A stretch of 64,000 nt of DNA from Chryseobacterium sp. 36-9 (GCA_001898785.1 MKVE01000018.1:1-64000), one strand, 5' to 3'. Shown: positions 15,096 to 24,469, counted from the first letter of the stretch. Notes: generated by a model not told the origin, from the sequence alone. Numbers and translations: made by a program.

Positions 15096-17093
15096 TTATA
15101 AAGTCTCCTTCAGCCAGTCAAAGAATTCTCTCTGCCAAACCAAACCGTTTTGCGGATGAAGCACCCAATGGTTTTCGTTCGGGAAATAAAGGAATTTTGT
15201 TTTAAGGCCTTTTAATTTAGCCGATTGAAAAGCTTGTTGACCTTGCTCATAAGGTACCCTAAAATCTATTCCACCTTGAATAATCATTATTGGTGTATTC
15301 CATTTATCTATATGATTAATTGGATTATACTTTGCATAAGCTTTTTGCATTGGCTTGAACCAATAAGACCCTTTTAGATCCCAATTTGCAAACCAAAGTT
15401 CTTCAGTTGTACCATACCAAGACCTCATATCAAATAATCCATCATGTGCGACAAAAGTCTTGAATCTATTCTCGTGAACACCAGCCAGCATAAACACAGA
15501 ATACCCTCCGTAACTCGCACCAACAGCTGCCACTCTATTTCCATCGACATACGGTAAACTTTTCGCGAAATCGGTTGCTGATAAATAGTCTCTAATTGGC
15601 TGTCCTCCCCAGTCTCCACTGATTTGTTCATTCCATTCAACGCCCCAACCTGGCATTCCTCTTCTGTTCGGCGCCACCACTATGTAACCGTTTGCTGCCA
15701 TCAAAGCGAAATTCCATCTGGTGGAGAAAAATTGTGTCAATGCAGATTGTGGTCCACCTTGGCAATAAACCAACGTTGGATATTTTTTATTCGGATCAAA
15801 ATTTGGTGGATAATGGAACCAAACGCCCATTTCTTTCCCGTCGGTGGTTTTCACCATTTTCAGTTCCGATTTTCCTTGAACTAATTTTGAGTAATTATCT
15901 TTATTAATATCTGTAATCTGTTTCAAAACTGAACTTTTCAAATCAACTTCAAACAAATCCGCATTATGATTGATATCGGTTTTTGTAACCCAAAGTTTTC
16001 CTTTGTTCTCCAAAACAACATCATTAATGTCAAAATCTCCTTTCGTCAATTGTTTTACGGTTTTGGTTTTGACATCAACAGAAAACAACTGTTTTGTTCC
16101 TCGAAAAGCTGAAGTAAAATAAATTAATTTTGAATCCGAAGCCCATTTTACATCGCCGGTTACACTTTCGTCCCAGGTTTTGGTAAGATTGGTTTTAGCT
16201 TTGGATTTCCAATCCATAATGATGATGTCGTTTTTGTCTGCTTCGTAACCGTCCCTTTCCATTGAATTCCAAAGCAGGAATTTTCCATCATTACTGAATT
16301 TCGGATTCACATCGTAACCCATCATTCCTTCAGTTAAATTCGTACTTTTTCCGGAAGCCAGATTATATGCGAAAATATCTGTATTGGTACTTTGAGCGTA
16401 TTCTGCACCAGATTTTTCCTTTGTCACATAAAGCAATTCCGAAGAATCCGGACTCCAGACAAAATCCTCGGCGCCACCAAATGGTTTCTGAGGCGAGTCA
16501 AAAGCTTTTCCTTCCAACAGATCTTTTGCTTTGTCCGCGGATTCTGAAACATTAGCCACAAAAACGTGATTGTAAGAACCTTCGTTCCAGGCGTCCCAAT
16601 GACGATGATTCAGGTCTGTATAGATTTGAGCCGTTGTTTTTGGCAGATCTTTATATTTATCTTTTCCTAAAATATCTTGAACTTTTACTGCCTTGCTAAA
16701 AGCTACTTTTTTACCGTCAGGAGAAATCACAATGTTATCAACTTCTCCTATATTGTAGAATTCTGTCCAAGTTTTTCCGGAATCTTTGGATTGAAAAATC
16801 TTATTATTCTCAAGTGCATAAATTCCGTTTTTGTCCCATTGGATCAGGTTTTTCTTTCCTAAATCAATTTTTACAGATTTTCCAGAAACATCAAGCCAGA
16901 AAGCTTCTGAATTGGATTTTTCGGTTTTAAGGTCGGTTTTGCTGATTTTATAAATCAGAGAAGAATTGTCCGGAGAAACGGACTGAACACCTAAGCGGTT
17001 AAGTGTCCACATGATTTCCGGTGTCATTACCTGTTGTGCGTTCATCATAAAAGGCGCTGCGATTGCTACAGCAAGAATCTTTTTTAATTTCAT
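15096..17093 (-). CDS. S9 family serine peptidase (prolyl oligopeptidase/acylaminoacyl type)
   Basis: This is a secreted serine peptidase of 665 residues with a signal peptide of about 19 residues (FMMNAQQ). A seven-bladed propeller (about 25-420) with repeated WSPDSSE and WASDSK strands precedes an alpha/beta-hydrolase domain. The triad is Ser527 (GASYGGY), Asp610 (QGGIDFRVP) and His642 (ENHWVLHP). Such enzymes release dipeptides or acyl-aminoacids from oligopeptides in the periplasm. It stands alone between two convergent or divergent genes. Confidence 0.92.
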   Translation of the reverse strand: MKLKKILAVAIAAPFMMNAQQVMTPEIMWTLNRLGVQSVSPDNSSLIYKISKTDLKTEKSNSEAFWLDVSGKSVKIDLGKKNLIQWDKNGIYALENNKIFQSKDSGKTWTEFYNIGEVDNIVISPDGKKVAFSKAVKVQDILGKDKYKDLPKTTAQIYTDLNHRHWDAWNEGSYNHVFVANVSESADKAKDLLEGKAFDSPQKPFGGAEDFVWSPDSSELLYVTKEKSGAEYAQSTNTDIFAYNLASGKSTNLTEGMMGYDVNPKFSNDGKFLLWNSMERDGYEADKNDIIIMDWKSKAKTNLTKTWDESVTGDVKWASDSKLIYFTSAFRGTKQLFSVDVKTKTVKQLTKGDFDINDVVLENKGKLWVTKTDINHNADLFEVDLKSSVLKQITDINKDNYSKLVQGKSELKMVKTTDGKEMGVWFHYPPNFDPNKKYPTLVYCQGGPQSALTQFFSTRWNFALMAANGYIVVAPNRRGMPGWGVEWNEQISGDWGGQPIRDYLSATDFAKSLPYVDGNRVAAVGASYGGYSVFMLAGVHENRFKTFVAHDGLFDMRSWYGTTEELWFANWDLKGSYWFKPMQKAYAKYNPINHIDKWNTPIMIIQGGIDFRVPYEQGQQAFQSAKLKGLKTKFLYFPNENHWVLHPQNGLVWQREFFDWLKETL

Positions 17094-17146
17094 TATATAA
17101 GTAATTGATTTTGAAAAAACTCGGACGAAGTTATTAAATTATTATG

Positions 17147-17154
17147 TAAATTTG
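17147..17154 (+). promoter_or_regulatory. -7 promoter element of the T9SS protein gene
   Basis: TAAATTTG matches the Bacteroidota -7 consensus and lies 23 bases upstream of the ATG. A good -33 TTG was not found at the expected spacing, so this is supported by one half-site only. Confidence 0.4.
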
Positions 17155-17177
17155 AGGATAACCAAAAAACTAATTCT

Positions 17178-17801
17178 ATGAAAAAACTTTTACTCTTTTC
17201 CTTAATCACTTTTTTTCAATTGACATTTGGTCAATTTGAGAATCTTCCGCAAAAAACGGTTTATTTCAAACCACCAACGAACTGGACCAATGTCTGTTCT
17301 TACATGAATTTCATTGATCCAATTGTGACAATCGATTTTTTTCCTCCGGGTAATCAGATGACGGCTGCTTGTGAGGGTTGGTACAAAACAACTTATGCTT
17401 TTTACAAAGCAAATATTGATTTTAATAACTGTAATGCTTTTAATGGGGTTATATTTCCTAATTATGAAAACTATACACTAGTTACAGAAGACACTATTTT
17501 CTACGATTATTCCGAAGGACCAATTTCTAATCCGCCGGCTTGTTTGCTAGCTGTCAATGATCCTTCAAAAAAAGTGGCGATTGTAAAGATTTTCCCTAAT
17601 CCAGTTCAGGATTATGTGAATATCGAATCCGACAAGAATTTTGTTGCTTACGAAATCATCGATGAGTCAGGAAAAATGGTTGTAAGCAAAGATTTCAATT
17701 CATCTAAAATTGATATTAGCAATTTGAAAGCAGGGGTTTACTTCATCAAACTAAAATCACTAAGCAATGAAACGAATGTTGTGAAATTTATTAAAAAATA
17801 A
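17178..17801 (+). CDS. T9SS-secreted protein of unknown function
   Basis: This is a 207-residue protein with an N-terminal signal peptide (about 18 residues, ending FGQ). A Cys-containing domain of about 110 residues has no recognised family. A C-terminal type A T9SS sorting domain begins near KIFPNPVQDYVNIES and ends with ISNLKAGVYFIKLKS and a basic tail. It should be exported by Sec, carried across the outer membrane by T9SS and attached or released. Six Cys in the middle domain may form disulfides. Confidence 0.8.
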   Translation: MKKLLLFSLITFFQLTFGQFENLPQKTVYFKPPTNWTNVCSYMNFIDPIVTIDFFPPGNQMTAACEGWYKTTYAFYKANIDFNNCNAFNGVIFPNYENYTLVTEDTIFYDYSEGPISNPPACLLAVNDPSKKVAIVKIFPNPVQDYVNIESDKNFVAYEIIDESGKMVVSKDFNSSKIDISNLKAGVYFIKLKSLSNETNVVKFIKK

Positions 17802-17827
17802 GTTTTCGTTTATTGATTTATAATCCA

Positions 17828-17835
17828 TATATTTG
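17828..17835 (+). promoter_or_regulatory. -7 promoter element of secG
   Basis: TATATTTG fits the TAnnTTTG consensus 30 bases upstream of the secG ATG. A TTG at 17813-17815 is too close to be a standard -33 box. Confidence 0.45.
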
Positions 17836-17865
17836 CGCTTCAAAATTATTATTTAAGACGATACT

Positions 17866-18204
17866 ATGAGCACAATATTTACGCTGTTTATGATTCTAAT
17901 TATCATTGCTAGCATTTTATTAGTTATCATCATCATGGCGCAAAATCCAAAAGGCGGTGGTCTTTCCGGAACGTTCGGGGGAGCTTCTTCTGCTACATTC
18001 GGGGTACAGAGAACCAATGATTTTATGGAAAAAGCAACCTGGACTCTTGGAACAACTATTGTAGTTTTGATTTTGTTAAGCATTATCCTTACAGGAAAAC
18101 CTTCACAGCCAGCTCCAACAATGCCAACGCCGGTAAAAACTGAAGCTCCGGTAAAAACGCCTACAAATAATGCTCCTGCAACTCAGGCACCAGCTACTAA
18201 GTAA
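17866..18204 (+). CDS. secG: Preprotein translocase subunit SecG
   Basis: SecG is the small membrane subunit of the SecYEG channel, 112 residues. Helix one (about 5-24) is followed by the conserved AQNPKGGGLSGTFGG cytoplasmic loop, and helix two spans about residues 53-73. The C-terminus is a Pro/Ala/Thr-rich tail of about 40 residues, longer than in E. coli but usual in this phylum. A TATATTTG -7 element sits at 17828-17835, 30 bases upstream. Confidence 0.93.
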   Translation: MSTIFTLFMILIIIASILLVIIIMAQNPKGGGLSGTFGGASSATFGVQRTNDFMEKATWTLGTTIVVLILLSIILTGKPSQPAPTMPTPVKTEAPVKTPTNNAPATQAPATK

Positions 18205-18218
18205 TTAAAATATTTATA

Positions 18219-18250
18219 AAAAAATGCTTCCAAATTTGGAAGCATTTTTT
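18219..18250. terminator. Bidirectional terminator after secG
   Basis: The stem ATGCTTCCAAA / TTTGGAAGCAT is flanked by an A-run and a six-T run. It separates convergent secG and the HD-hydrolase gene. Confidence 0.9.
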
Positions 18251-18263
18251 GTTTATATGATAT

Positions 18264-18863
18264 CTATTCTTGCTCTATTATTAGTTTTTTCGCATCAATA
18301 CATTTAGAAATCAAATGATGAAAGCATTCTGCCATATCATCCGATGCCCGGCAAATTGCATTTTCCAGCATATTTCTTACCTGTCTCTCCGTAACAGCAG
18401 CCTCTGTCCAGCTTTTACCCGATGTATATGAGTTGAGAATAAAAGGCATAATCCTGTCGATCGCACAAGCAAAAATGGCGTGCGGTGTTGTTTCTTCTTC
18501 AAACTCGATCCAGAGGTTATAAAATTCTTCGGCGACCGGTTGATCCAAAATACCGAAATTTTTTTTTGCAGCCAATTTTTCTCTTTCGAATTTACCCTTC
18601 ATTCCTTCTTCATCAAAAAGAAAAGTATCGCCGGCATCAATTTCTACCAAATCATGAACTGACAACATCCTGATGACTCTCAATAAATTGATTTCTGCAT
18701 TGTTTTTTGCATAGGGAAAAAGGATCTGAGCCAGAATGATAATCTGCCAGCTGTGTTCTGCCGTGTTTTCTCTTCTGGAGTCATCAGCATTATAATTTCT
18801 TCTCTGAACATTTTTCAAGGCATCGACTGCAAGGATGAAATCTATTTCTTTCTGTATTTTCAT
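18264..18863 (-). CDS. HD-domain hydrolase (YfbR-like)
   Basis: This is a cytoplasmic HD-domain metal-dependent phosphohydrolase of 199 residues. It resembles the YfbR 5'-deoxynucleotidase and related family (human HDDC2). The metal ligands appear as His37 (ENTAEHSWQ) and His70-Asp71 (MLSVHDLVEIDAGD), with a later CAIDRIMPF carrying the last Asp. The start codon overlaps the stop of the upstream gene by one base, indicating coupled translation with the XAC2610-like gene. The substrate is not fixed by sequence. Confidence 0.87.
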   Translation of the reverse strand: MKIQKEIDFILAVDALKNVQRRNYNADDSRRENTAEHSWQIIILAQILFPYAKNNAEINLLRVIRMLSVHDLVEIDAGDTFLFDEEGMKGKFEREKLAAKKNFGILDQPVAEEFYNLWIEFEEETTPHAIFACAIDRIMPFILNSYTSGKSWTEAAVTERQVRNMLENAICRASDDMAECFHHLISKCIDAKKLIIEQE

Positions 18864-19546
18864 TATTCTTTGTAATAATCTTTGATTTTATATTTTTTTG
18901 ATTGACTTGCCCATTTATTGTTGATGAGATTTCGGGTTGTGACTGTTACATATTCTCCATCCATTGCATCTTCTTCCATTTCGTAAACTTTCTGCAGGCC
19001 TTTCTTCGGAACAACCGTATATTCTGTTGTGATATGCCAGCAACATCCAGATTTGGCAAAAGTTATAATTCTTTTTCTTTTGTGATCTGTTTGGAACATT
19101 CCTAGATTCTCGTAAGCTAAAGCCGTTAATTCATTACTAAGAACAAATTGTTTCCTGGTGGAGTTGTAAACATAAACATCATAAGACGGTCCACCATAGC
19201 CGCTTTGGTTTCCATTCCTGATCGCTAGATCTTCCGAACCATCAAAATTGAAATCATCAAAAATCAAAGGACTCTGCTCATTGTAAAGCTGAATGATGTT
19301 GACGCTTGGTTTCTGGTTCTGATTGAGATAAAAATAAAGATCTTCCGATGTCAATGTCTGAAAAATCTGTTTCGATCTTTTATCAATTAATTTGATTATG
19401 CCTTCTCCACTGCAGGTATCGCCTTCACAGCTTTTAACAGACATCTGTACATCAAATCTTTTAGAACCGTCTTTAATCTCAAATTTTGCCTGTGCAATAT
19501 AGAACTGAGCGAAGATGATCAACGGAAAGAGAACAACTTTTTTCAT
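18863..19546 (-). CDS. Exported XAC2610-like protein
   Basis: This is a 227-residue secreted protein with a signal peptide of about 17 residues (FYIAQA). The central FDDFNFDGSEDLAIRNGN segment is a calcium-loop-like motif typical of XAC2610-related proteins, followed by YGGPSYDVYVYN. Three Cys (CEGDTC and GCCWH areas) could pair in the periplasm. The function is unknown; in Xanthomonas the family name comes from a protein linked to type IV secretion immunity, but there is no such system here. It is the middle gene between pepE and the HD hydrolase. Confidence 0.65.
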   Translation of the reverse strand: MKKVVLFPLIIFAQFYIAQAKFEIKDGSKRFDVQMSVKSCEGDTCSGEGIIKLIDKRSKQIFQTLTSEDLYFYLNQNQKPSVNIIQLYNEQSPLIFDDFNFDGSEDLAIRNGNQSGYGGPSYDVYVYNSTRKQFVLSNELTALAYENLGMFQTDHKRKRIITFAKSGCCWHITTEYTVVPKKGLQKVYEMEEDAMDGEYVTVTTRNLINNKWASQSKKYKIKDYYKE

Positions 19547-19555
19547 TGATTTAAT

Positions 19556-20248
19556 TTATAGTTCGGTTCCGGATGTTATTTCGTAAGGTTCTTTTCCTTT
19601 TTCAAAAATCCTCGTCAATTCTGAACCTTCCACTGTTATTTTATTATTAATTCTTCTGATCCAATTGCCCTCTCTGAGTCCTATAACCTTGATATCATTC
19701 TGGGTGAGAAATTCTTTGATCCTGGTTTCTCTGGTTTCTCCGTTGTGTCTGATCTCAGGATTCGGGTCCAGGTAATGCGGGTTAATATTGAAAGGAACAA
19801 GCCCCATACAGTCAAAGCTTGGCGGATAAACGATAGGCATATCATTGGTTGTTTTCATATTGATGCCTCCGATGTTGCTTCCTGCGCTGCAACCTAAGTA
19901 TGGTTTTCCTGATTCTATATTTTGTTTAAGGACGTCCATCAATCCTAACTCGTGCAAAGTTTTCACTAAAAGAAAGGTATTACCTCCGCCTGTAAAAAAA
20001 GCTTGTGCTGAATTTACAGCTTCTTCTTTATTGGTGAATTCGTGAAGACCTCTGACACTGATACTGATGGACGAGAAAAATTGTCTTGCCTTTGCGGTAT
20101 AATCATCATGTGAGATCCCGCCCGGTCTTGCAAATGGAATGAATATCAATTCATCAATTCCATCAAAGAGATTCCCGAGCTGCGGTTTGAGATATTCTAA
20201 ATATTGTCCGCCAAAGAGTGTGGATGTGGATGCCAGAATGATGTTCAT
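19556..20248 (-). CDS. pepE: Peptidase E (alpha-aspartyl dipeptidase)
   Basis: This is a cytoplasmic S51-family serine peptidase of 230 residues that cleaves Asp-X dipeptides. Nucleophile Ser121 sits in PYLGCSAGSNIGG, where E. coli PepE has GWSAGAN. The FFTGGGNTF glycine-rich oxyanion region and the late NINPHYLDP segment with His are conserved. It is the first gene of a three-gene minus-strand set. Its ATG is preceded directly by four tandem CAATCAA heptamers (20250-20277), leaving no room for a Shine-Dalgarno sequence. Confidence 0.92.
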   Translation of the reverse strand: MNIILASTSTLFGGQYLEYLKPQLGNLFDGIDELIFIPFARPGGISHDDYTAKARQFFSSISISVRGLHEFTNKEEAVNSAQAFFTGGGNTFLLVKTLHELGLMDVLKQNIESGKPYLGCSAGSNIGGINMKTTNDMPIVYPPSFDCMGLVPFNINPHYLDPNPEIRHNGETRETRIKEFLTQNDIKVIGLREGNWIRRINNKITVEGSELTRIFEKGKEPYEITSGTEL

Positions 20249-20624
20249 ATTGATTGTTGATTGTTGATTGTTGATTGCAAATTTCGGGAAATGTTTTTTT
20301 AATATTGGAAAACTCTATTGCAAGTTTACACTAAATTTCAAAAATATCATTCTTAAAGTGTAATAATAGAAAACAGTATAGAAAGAACAGAAAACTATTT
20401 GGTAACCATAGAAAATTTTGTTAAAACAAGATAAGACTATACTGTGAGAATATAAAACTAGATTGAAATAATATAAAATCACATCGCTATAAATGAAAAA
20501 TATATTGTAATAATATATAACAAAACTGCAGAAAGTTAAAACTAAATTAATGCAATATAAAACTATATCTTCAGAACTGAGACCGAGATTACAGAAATGT
20601 CCACCGTAATACAGACTTTATTTC
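20249..20624. other. Gene-free, A-rich low-complexity stretch
   Basis: No gene is seen. Apart from the heptamer repeat next to pepE, the plus strand is very A-rich. It carries recurring words such as ATATAAAACTA (20449-20460 and 20554-20565 share AATATAAAACTA) and GAAAAC. It may hold the pepE promoter. It does not resemble the CGGAAATCC or CATTCCG repeat families. Confidence 0.6.
20250..20277 (-). repeat. Four perfect heptamer tandem repeats at the pepE start
   Basis: TTGATTG repeats four times without error on the plus strand (CAATCAA on the coding strand). It lies one base upstream of the pepE ATG codon. It is a simple-sequence tract able to change length by slipped-strand mispairing. Confidence 0.9.
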
Positions 20625-20651
20625 AAAAAAACCTGCAGAAGATCTGCAGGT
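20625..20651 (-). terminator. Terminator of the beta-helix lipoprotein gene
   Basis: The stem ACCTGCAG / CTGCAGGT with a 5-base loop is followed by seven T on the minus strand, 56 bases after the stop of the lipoprotein gene. Confidence 0.85.
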
Positions 20652-20706
20652 TCAAAAATTTTTGATTTGATATGAAGAAAAAAGAAATTTTCTAATTTGA
20701 GATATT

Positions 20707-21894
20707 TTATAATCCTGACCATCCATTAGCCCAAGCTGGTGTAGATGTACCATTACCAGCACCTGTTGCATTTGTATTTTCGGTATATGTACCGTCAGCA
20801 GCAGGCTGCGCAATAGATCCCGATGCAGAAGCTATCGTAACCGCTTTAGCTCCGACATTATCAAACTTAATATTAGTAAATTTACCTTTGCCATTCAGAT
20901 TAGCAATAGTGGTATCATGCTGAATAGTTATAGCAGTTGCCCATCCTGAAAACACAGCATTATCAATAGTCGCCCCTGTACCTACACGGAAAAGATTAGT
21001 TCCAGCACCTTCATTATCAGTTGTAGTGTAACCTATAAATGTAACATTCTTTAATGTTGGATTAGACATTGGAGAAGCAGTCTGATTATTAGAGTTATTA
21101 TCAGCTTCGATTCCCCTGTTCCCAACCGTTGCGGAATTTCTTTTACCATAAATATTTGTTGCTGTTCCGCTCCAACCTTCTGTCCAGTCAAAAGCATCAT
21201 CATCATTATTGATTGACAAGATATTACTAACGTTTACTGTACCTCCAAAAAATTCAATACCATCGTCTGCACCATCTATAACTGCCACTCCCTCTATTTT
21301 AGTTCCATTACCTACACCAAAAAGAGAAAGGCCGTTGTACTCCTTCGTATCACTAAATCTGGCACCTGCCCAGCGAATCTGTGTATAAGTAATAGAACCA
21401 CTATTGTCATCTGCTGCGGTTCCGCCGTATGGCAAGCTTCCACCAACTTCGGATGCTGCAGTTGTACCAGCATTGATTGGTGCTCTTCCACAAATTACGA
21501 TTCCACCCCAATCTGCTTTCTTAGGTGTTGAGGAAGATGATGTGAATATTACCGGATTGGAAGCCGTCCCATTAATAAAAATCTTACCACCTTGAGCTAC
21601 TGCAACATAAGTATCTGTACCACCGGAACACAAAATTTTCGTTCCTGCAGGAATCGTAAGTTCTGCTCCATTGTTTACAATTACAGCACCAGTCATTTTA
21701 TAAGTAGTATTAGCGTCCAGAACTAATTTATCTCCTGATTTGAGAGCTACTTTAAAGTTATTAGGGTCGATAGATACATTACTTGGATTAGGAGTTATGG
21801 TTGTATCCTCATCCGAAGAACAAGAGTTCGTGATTGTAATAGTGGCTAATGATAATGTGCAAAGTACCAATGCACTTGAGATAAACTTTTTCAT
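20707..21894 (-). CDS. Surface lipoprotein with right-handed beta-helix
   Basis: This is a 395-residue lipoprotein with a long signal peptide and lipobox Cys25 (TNSCSSDED). The mature chain is built from short G/N/T/D-rich strands and turns, for example EGVAVIDGADDGIEFFGG and SINNDDDAFDWTEGW. This is the pattern of a parallel beta-helix with probable calcium sites. There is no T9SS domain. It follows the TonB-dependent receptor gene by 28 bases on the same strand. The pair probably forms a receptor and surface binding unit, by analogy with SusC/SusD-like pairs but with an unrelated fold. Substrate unknown. Confidence 0.75.
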   Translation of the reverse strand: MKKFISSALVLCTLSLATITITNSCSSDEDTTITPNPSNVSIDPNNFKVALKSGDKLVLDANTTYKMTGAVIVNNGAELTIPAGTKILCSGGTDTYVAVAQGGKIFINGTASNPVIFTSSSSTPKKADWGGIVICGRAPINAGTTAASEVGGSLPYGGTAADDNSGSITYTQIRWAGARFSDTKEYNGLSLFGVGNGTKIEGVAVIDGADDGIEFFGGTVNVSNILSINNDDDAFDWTEGWSGTATNIYGKRNSATVGNRGIEADNNSNNQTASPMSNPTLKNVTFIGYTTTDNEGAGTNLFRVGTGATIDNAVFSGWATAITIQHDTTIANLNGKGKFTNIKFDNVGAKAVTIASASGSIAQPAADGTYTENTNATGAGNGTSTPAWANGWSGL

Positions 21895-21922
21895 TTTTAA
21901 TTTACTTTTTAATTATTATTAT

Positions 21923-24469
21923 TTAGAATTTGTAACCTACATTTACACCGATGACCTGCCCTCTTTTAAAGTTATAGGTTTCGGAACTTTTAAGATTTTC
22001 CTGCATTCTTCTAATTTCAGGGTTCAAAATATTTTTAATAGAAATACCTAAATCAATATTATTTTGAAATCTTAATTTTGCAGTTAAATCAAGCATATTA
22101 ATTGGTTTTTGAATAATATTTCCAATCTGATTTGTACTTATAGAATATAGGTAACTGCCCACATATGAATAGGATGCAACCACATCCATTTCTGCTCCAC
22201 TGCTCCACTTGTGATTAAGGCCTAAATTAGCATTTGCTACTAAGTCTGCAGCTCCCTGAAGTTTATCTTCTTTAACATCGAAATTAACTGCAAACAAACT
22301 ATTGCCCGAAATATTATCATAAGTATCTTTTGCTACTTTATCTGCGTTGAGCTGCGCTTTGGAGTTCATGTATGTTGCGTTCAGAAAAGTATAAATCTTG
22401 GAACCAGAACCAAAGCTCAATAAGTCCTTTCTTATTTCTGCTTCCAAACCATAAACATAAGCCCAATTCCCTGCATTCAGATAAGAAAAATAAGGATCTG
22501 AAGAATTAATGAATGTTCTGGATATCGGATTCTGGATATATTTTCCAAATCCGGTAAGTGAAAATACTTCTCCTGACTTGGGAAAGTACTCCCATTTTAT
22601 ATCCAGGTTATTATTGTCTGAAGGTTTCAGATAATAATTTCCTTGAGTTGTTTCTGTGACATCAATATAAATATAGGGTGCCATTTCCTTCAACTGAGGC
22701 AAAGTATATGTCCTGGAAGCTGATAATCTAAGATTTTGCTTATCATTGACCGAATATTTCAGATTAAGAGCCGGCAGAAATTTATTGTATAGCTTTTGTA
22801 TATTATTAACAGGTGTATAATACTGAACACTCCACTCAATATATTGACTTACCCTGTCGTATCGGACACCTAACTGTGCTGTAAATTTATCCGAAAATTT
22901 ATAATCTATATTTGCAAACCCTGAATTAATATCCTGGTCGCCGTTGTATATAACAGGTTTAAGTAATCCTGCCTCTCCAAAGTTACTTGTGATATTGAAA
23001 AATCCTTTCGCATAATTATATATATTGAAGATCGAATCTAAGTTATTCGGATCTGCAACTACAGCTGGCGGTGCAACCTGATTATCCCATTTGAAATCCA
23101 TTTGCTTTGAAAAAAATGTTCTCTTTTTAAATCTTCCTTGGTAACCGACTGATATTTTCGACTGATCTTTTAAGTTATAATTAAGTGTAATACTTCCAGT
23201 ATATTCTTTATCATCAAGATTATCAAAATAGCGGTTATTCAGACCTGATTCTCTGGAAACTGTATATTTTCCGTCATTATCATTTCTTACTAGGGTATTT
23301 GTAATCCTATCTGGTCTCTGACTATTAAGATAGTTATATCCTGCAATCCAGTTTAATGAAAAATCCTTTCCTATACGATGATCTCCTCCTAATTGATTAA
23401 CTACAGTATTGGTTACTTTATAATCTGCTCTTCTTACATACCCCCCGAAATTTTCGGCATAATCCCGAATATAACCTTCATATATTTTAGCTTCCTGGTT
23501 TGTAGAATGTATATAGTTTGTAATCCATTTTAATTGATGATTCGGATTGATTCTATAAAATAAATTCAATAATCCTGTAGTGTTAGTATTGTATGAATAT
23601 TTCTGGACTTTATTAAAGGCTTTAAAAACTGTTTCTTGTCCAAACTGACCTTCTGTTCCTTCTTTATAAGTAAAATCATTATTAAAACCTGCATAAGCAA
23701 ATGCATTAAGCCTTCCCTGATCTCCAATTTTAAAGGATTTGCCCGCTTGTAAGTTAAGGCCGCTATTTATAGGCATCAACATAGATGGTCCAAAAGCATC
23801 TTTAAAATCCCAGCTTGTTTTATAATTGTAAGAATTTAGTGCATTAGCTGGGACTTTTTGAACTTTAGTTCCAAAAAAGTTAGTGCCGTCTTGTAAATAG
23901 AATTTGTCAGCTTTTGAATTTTGTAAGTTATATCCACTATCCATTCCCAAAGTGATATAGCCTTTACCAGAATATTCTTTAGAAACAATATTGATATTAG
24001 CTCCTCCAAAATCCCCCATCAATCTTGGATTGAATACTTTCTCAAGTGAGATATAATCGATAATATCCGTCTTAAGTAATGACAAATCAATGTTTTTATT
24101 TTCTGGATCATCAGATGGGATAACAAGTCCATTAAGAGTTGTCGCATTGTAACGATCTAATAAACCTCTTACGGAAATGGTGTTTCCACCTTCTTGTTTT
24201 ACTGTCCCCGTAGCTTTTGTAACAGCAGTTGCCACATCTCCGACACCTTGTTTGGATAACTGAGCTGCTCCTACCCGCTCAATCACTTCAACAGATTTTT
24301 TCTGAGCCTGGATGATATTCGACTCGCTGCTTTTTTTTGTGTTACCGATGATCTTAACTTCGTCGATTTTCTTTTCACCCTTCAGAGTATCCTGAGTGTT
24401 TTGTGCCAACAAAAGAGACATTGGCATACAAAGAAACAAAGCACTGATGCTTATTGTTTTTACTTTCAT
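21923..24469 (-). CDS. TonB-dependent outer-membrane receptor
   Basis: This is an 848-residue outer-membrane receptor with a signal peptide of about 22 residues. A TonB-box-like segment (KKIDEVKIIGNTKK) precedes the plug domain (about 55-170), whose QEGGNTISVRGLLDRYN stretch is typical. A 22-strand-type barrel ends in the aromatic VGYKF terminus. It lacks the N-terminal carboxypeptidase-like domain of SusC proteins. It imports a large or scarce ligand using proton-motive force; the ligand is unknown. It is the first gene of a two-gene operon with the beta-helix lipoprotein. Confidence 0.93.
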   Translation of the reverse strand: MKVKTISISALFLCMPMSLLLAQNTQDTLKGEKKIDEVKIIGNTKKSSESNIIQAQKKSVEVIERVGAAQLSKQGVGDVATAVTKATGTVKQEGGNTISVRGLLDRYNATTLNGLVIPSDDPENKNIDLSLLKTDIIDYISLEKVFNPRLMGDFGGANINIVSKEYSGKGYITLGMDSGYNLQNSKADKFYLQDGTNFFGTKVQKVPANALNSYNYKTSWDFKDAFGPSMLMPINSGLNLQAGKSFKIGDQGRLNAFAYAGFNNDFTYKEGTEGQFGQETVFKAFNKVQKYSYNTNTTGLLNLFYRINPNHQLKWITNYIHSTNQEAKIYEGYIRDYAENFGGYVRRADYKVTNTVVNQLGGDHRIGKDFSLNWIAGYNYLNSQRPDRITNTLVRNDNDGKYTVSRESGLNNRYFDNLDDKEYTGSITLNYNLKDQSKISVGYQGRFKKRTFFSKQMDFKWDNQVAPPAVVADPNNLDSIFNIYNYAKGFFNITSNFGEAGLLKPVIYNGDQDINSGFANIDYKFSDKFTAQLGVRYDRVSQYIEWSVQYYTPVNNIQKLYNKFLPALNLKYSVNDKQNLRLSASRTYTLPQLKEMAPYIYIDVTETTQGNYYLKPSDNNNLDIKWEYFPKSGEVFSLTGFGKYIQNPISRTFINSSDPYFSYLNAGNWAYVYGLEAEIRKDLLSFGSGSKIYTFLNATYMNSKAQLNADKVAKDTYDNISGNSLFAVNFDVKEDKLQGAADLVANANLGLNHKWSSGAEMDVVASYSYVGSYLYSISTNQIGNIIQKPINMLDLTAKLRFQNNIDLGISIKNILNPEIRRMQENLKSSETYNFKRGQVIGVNVGYKF

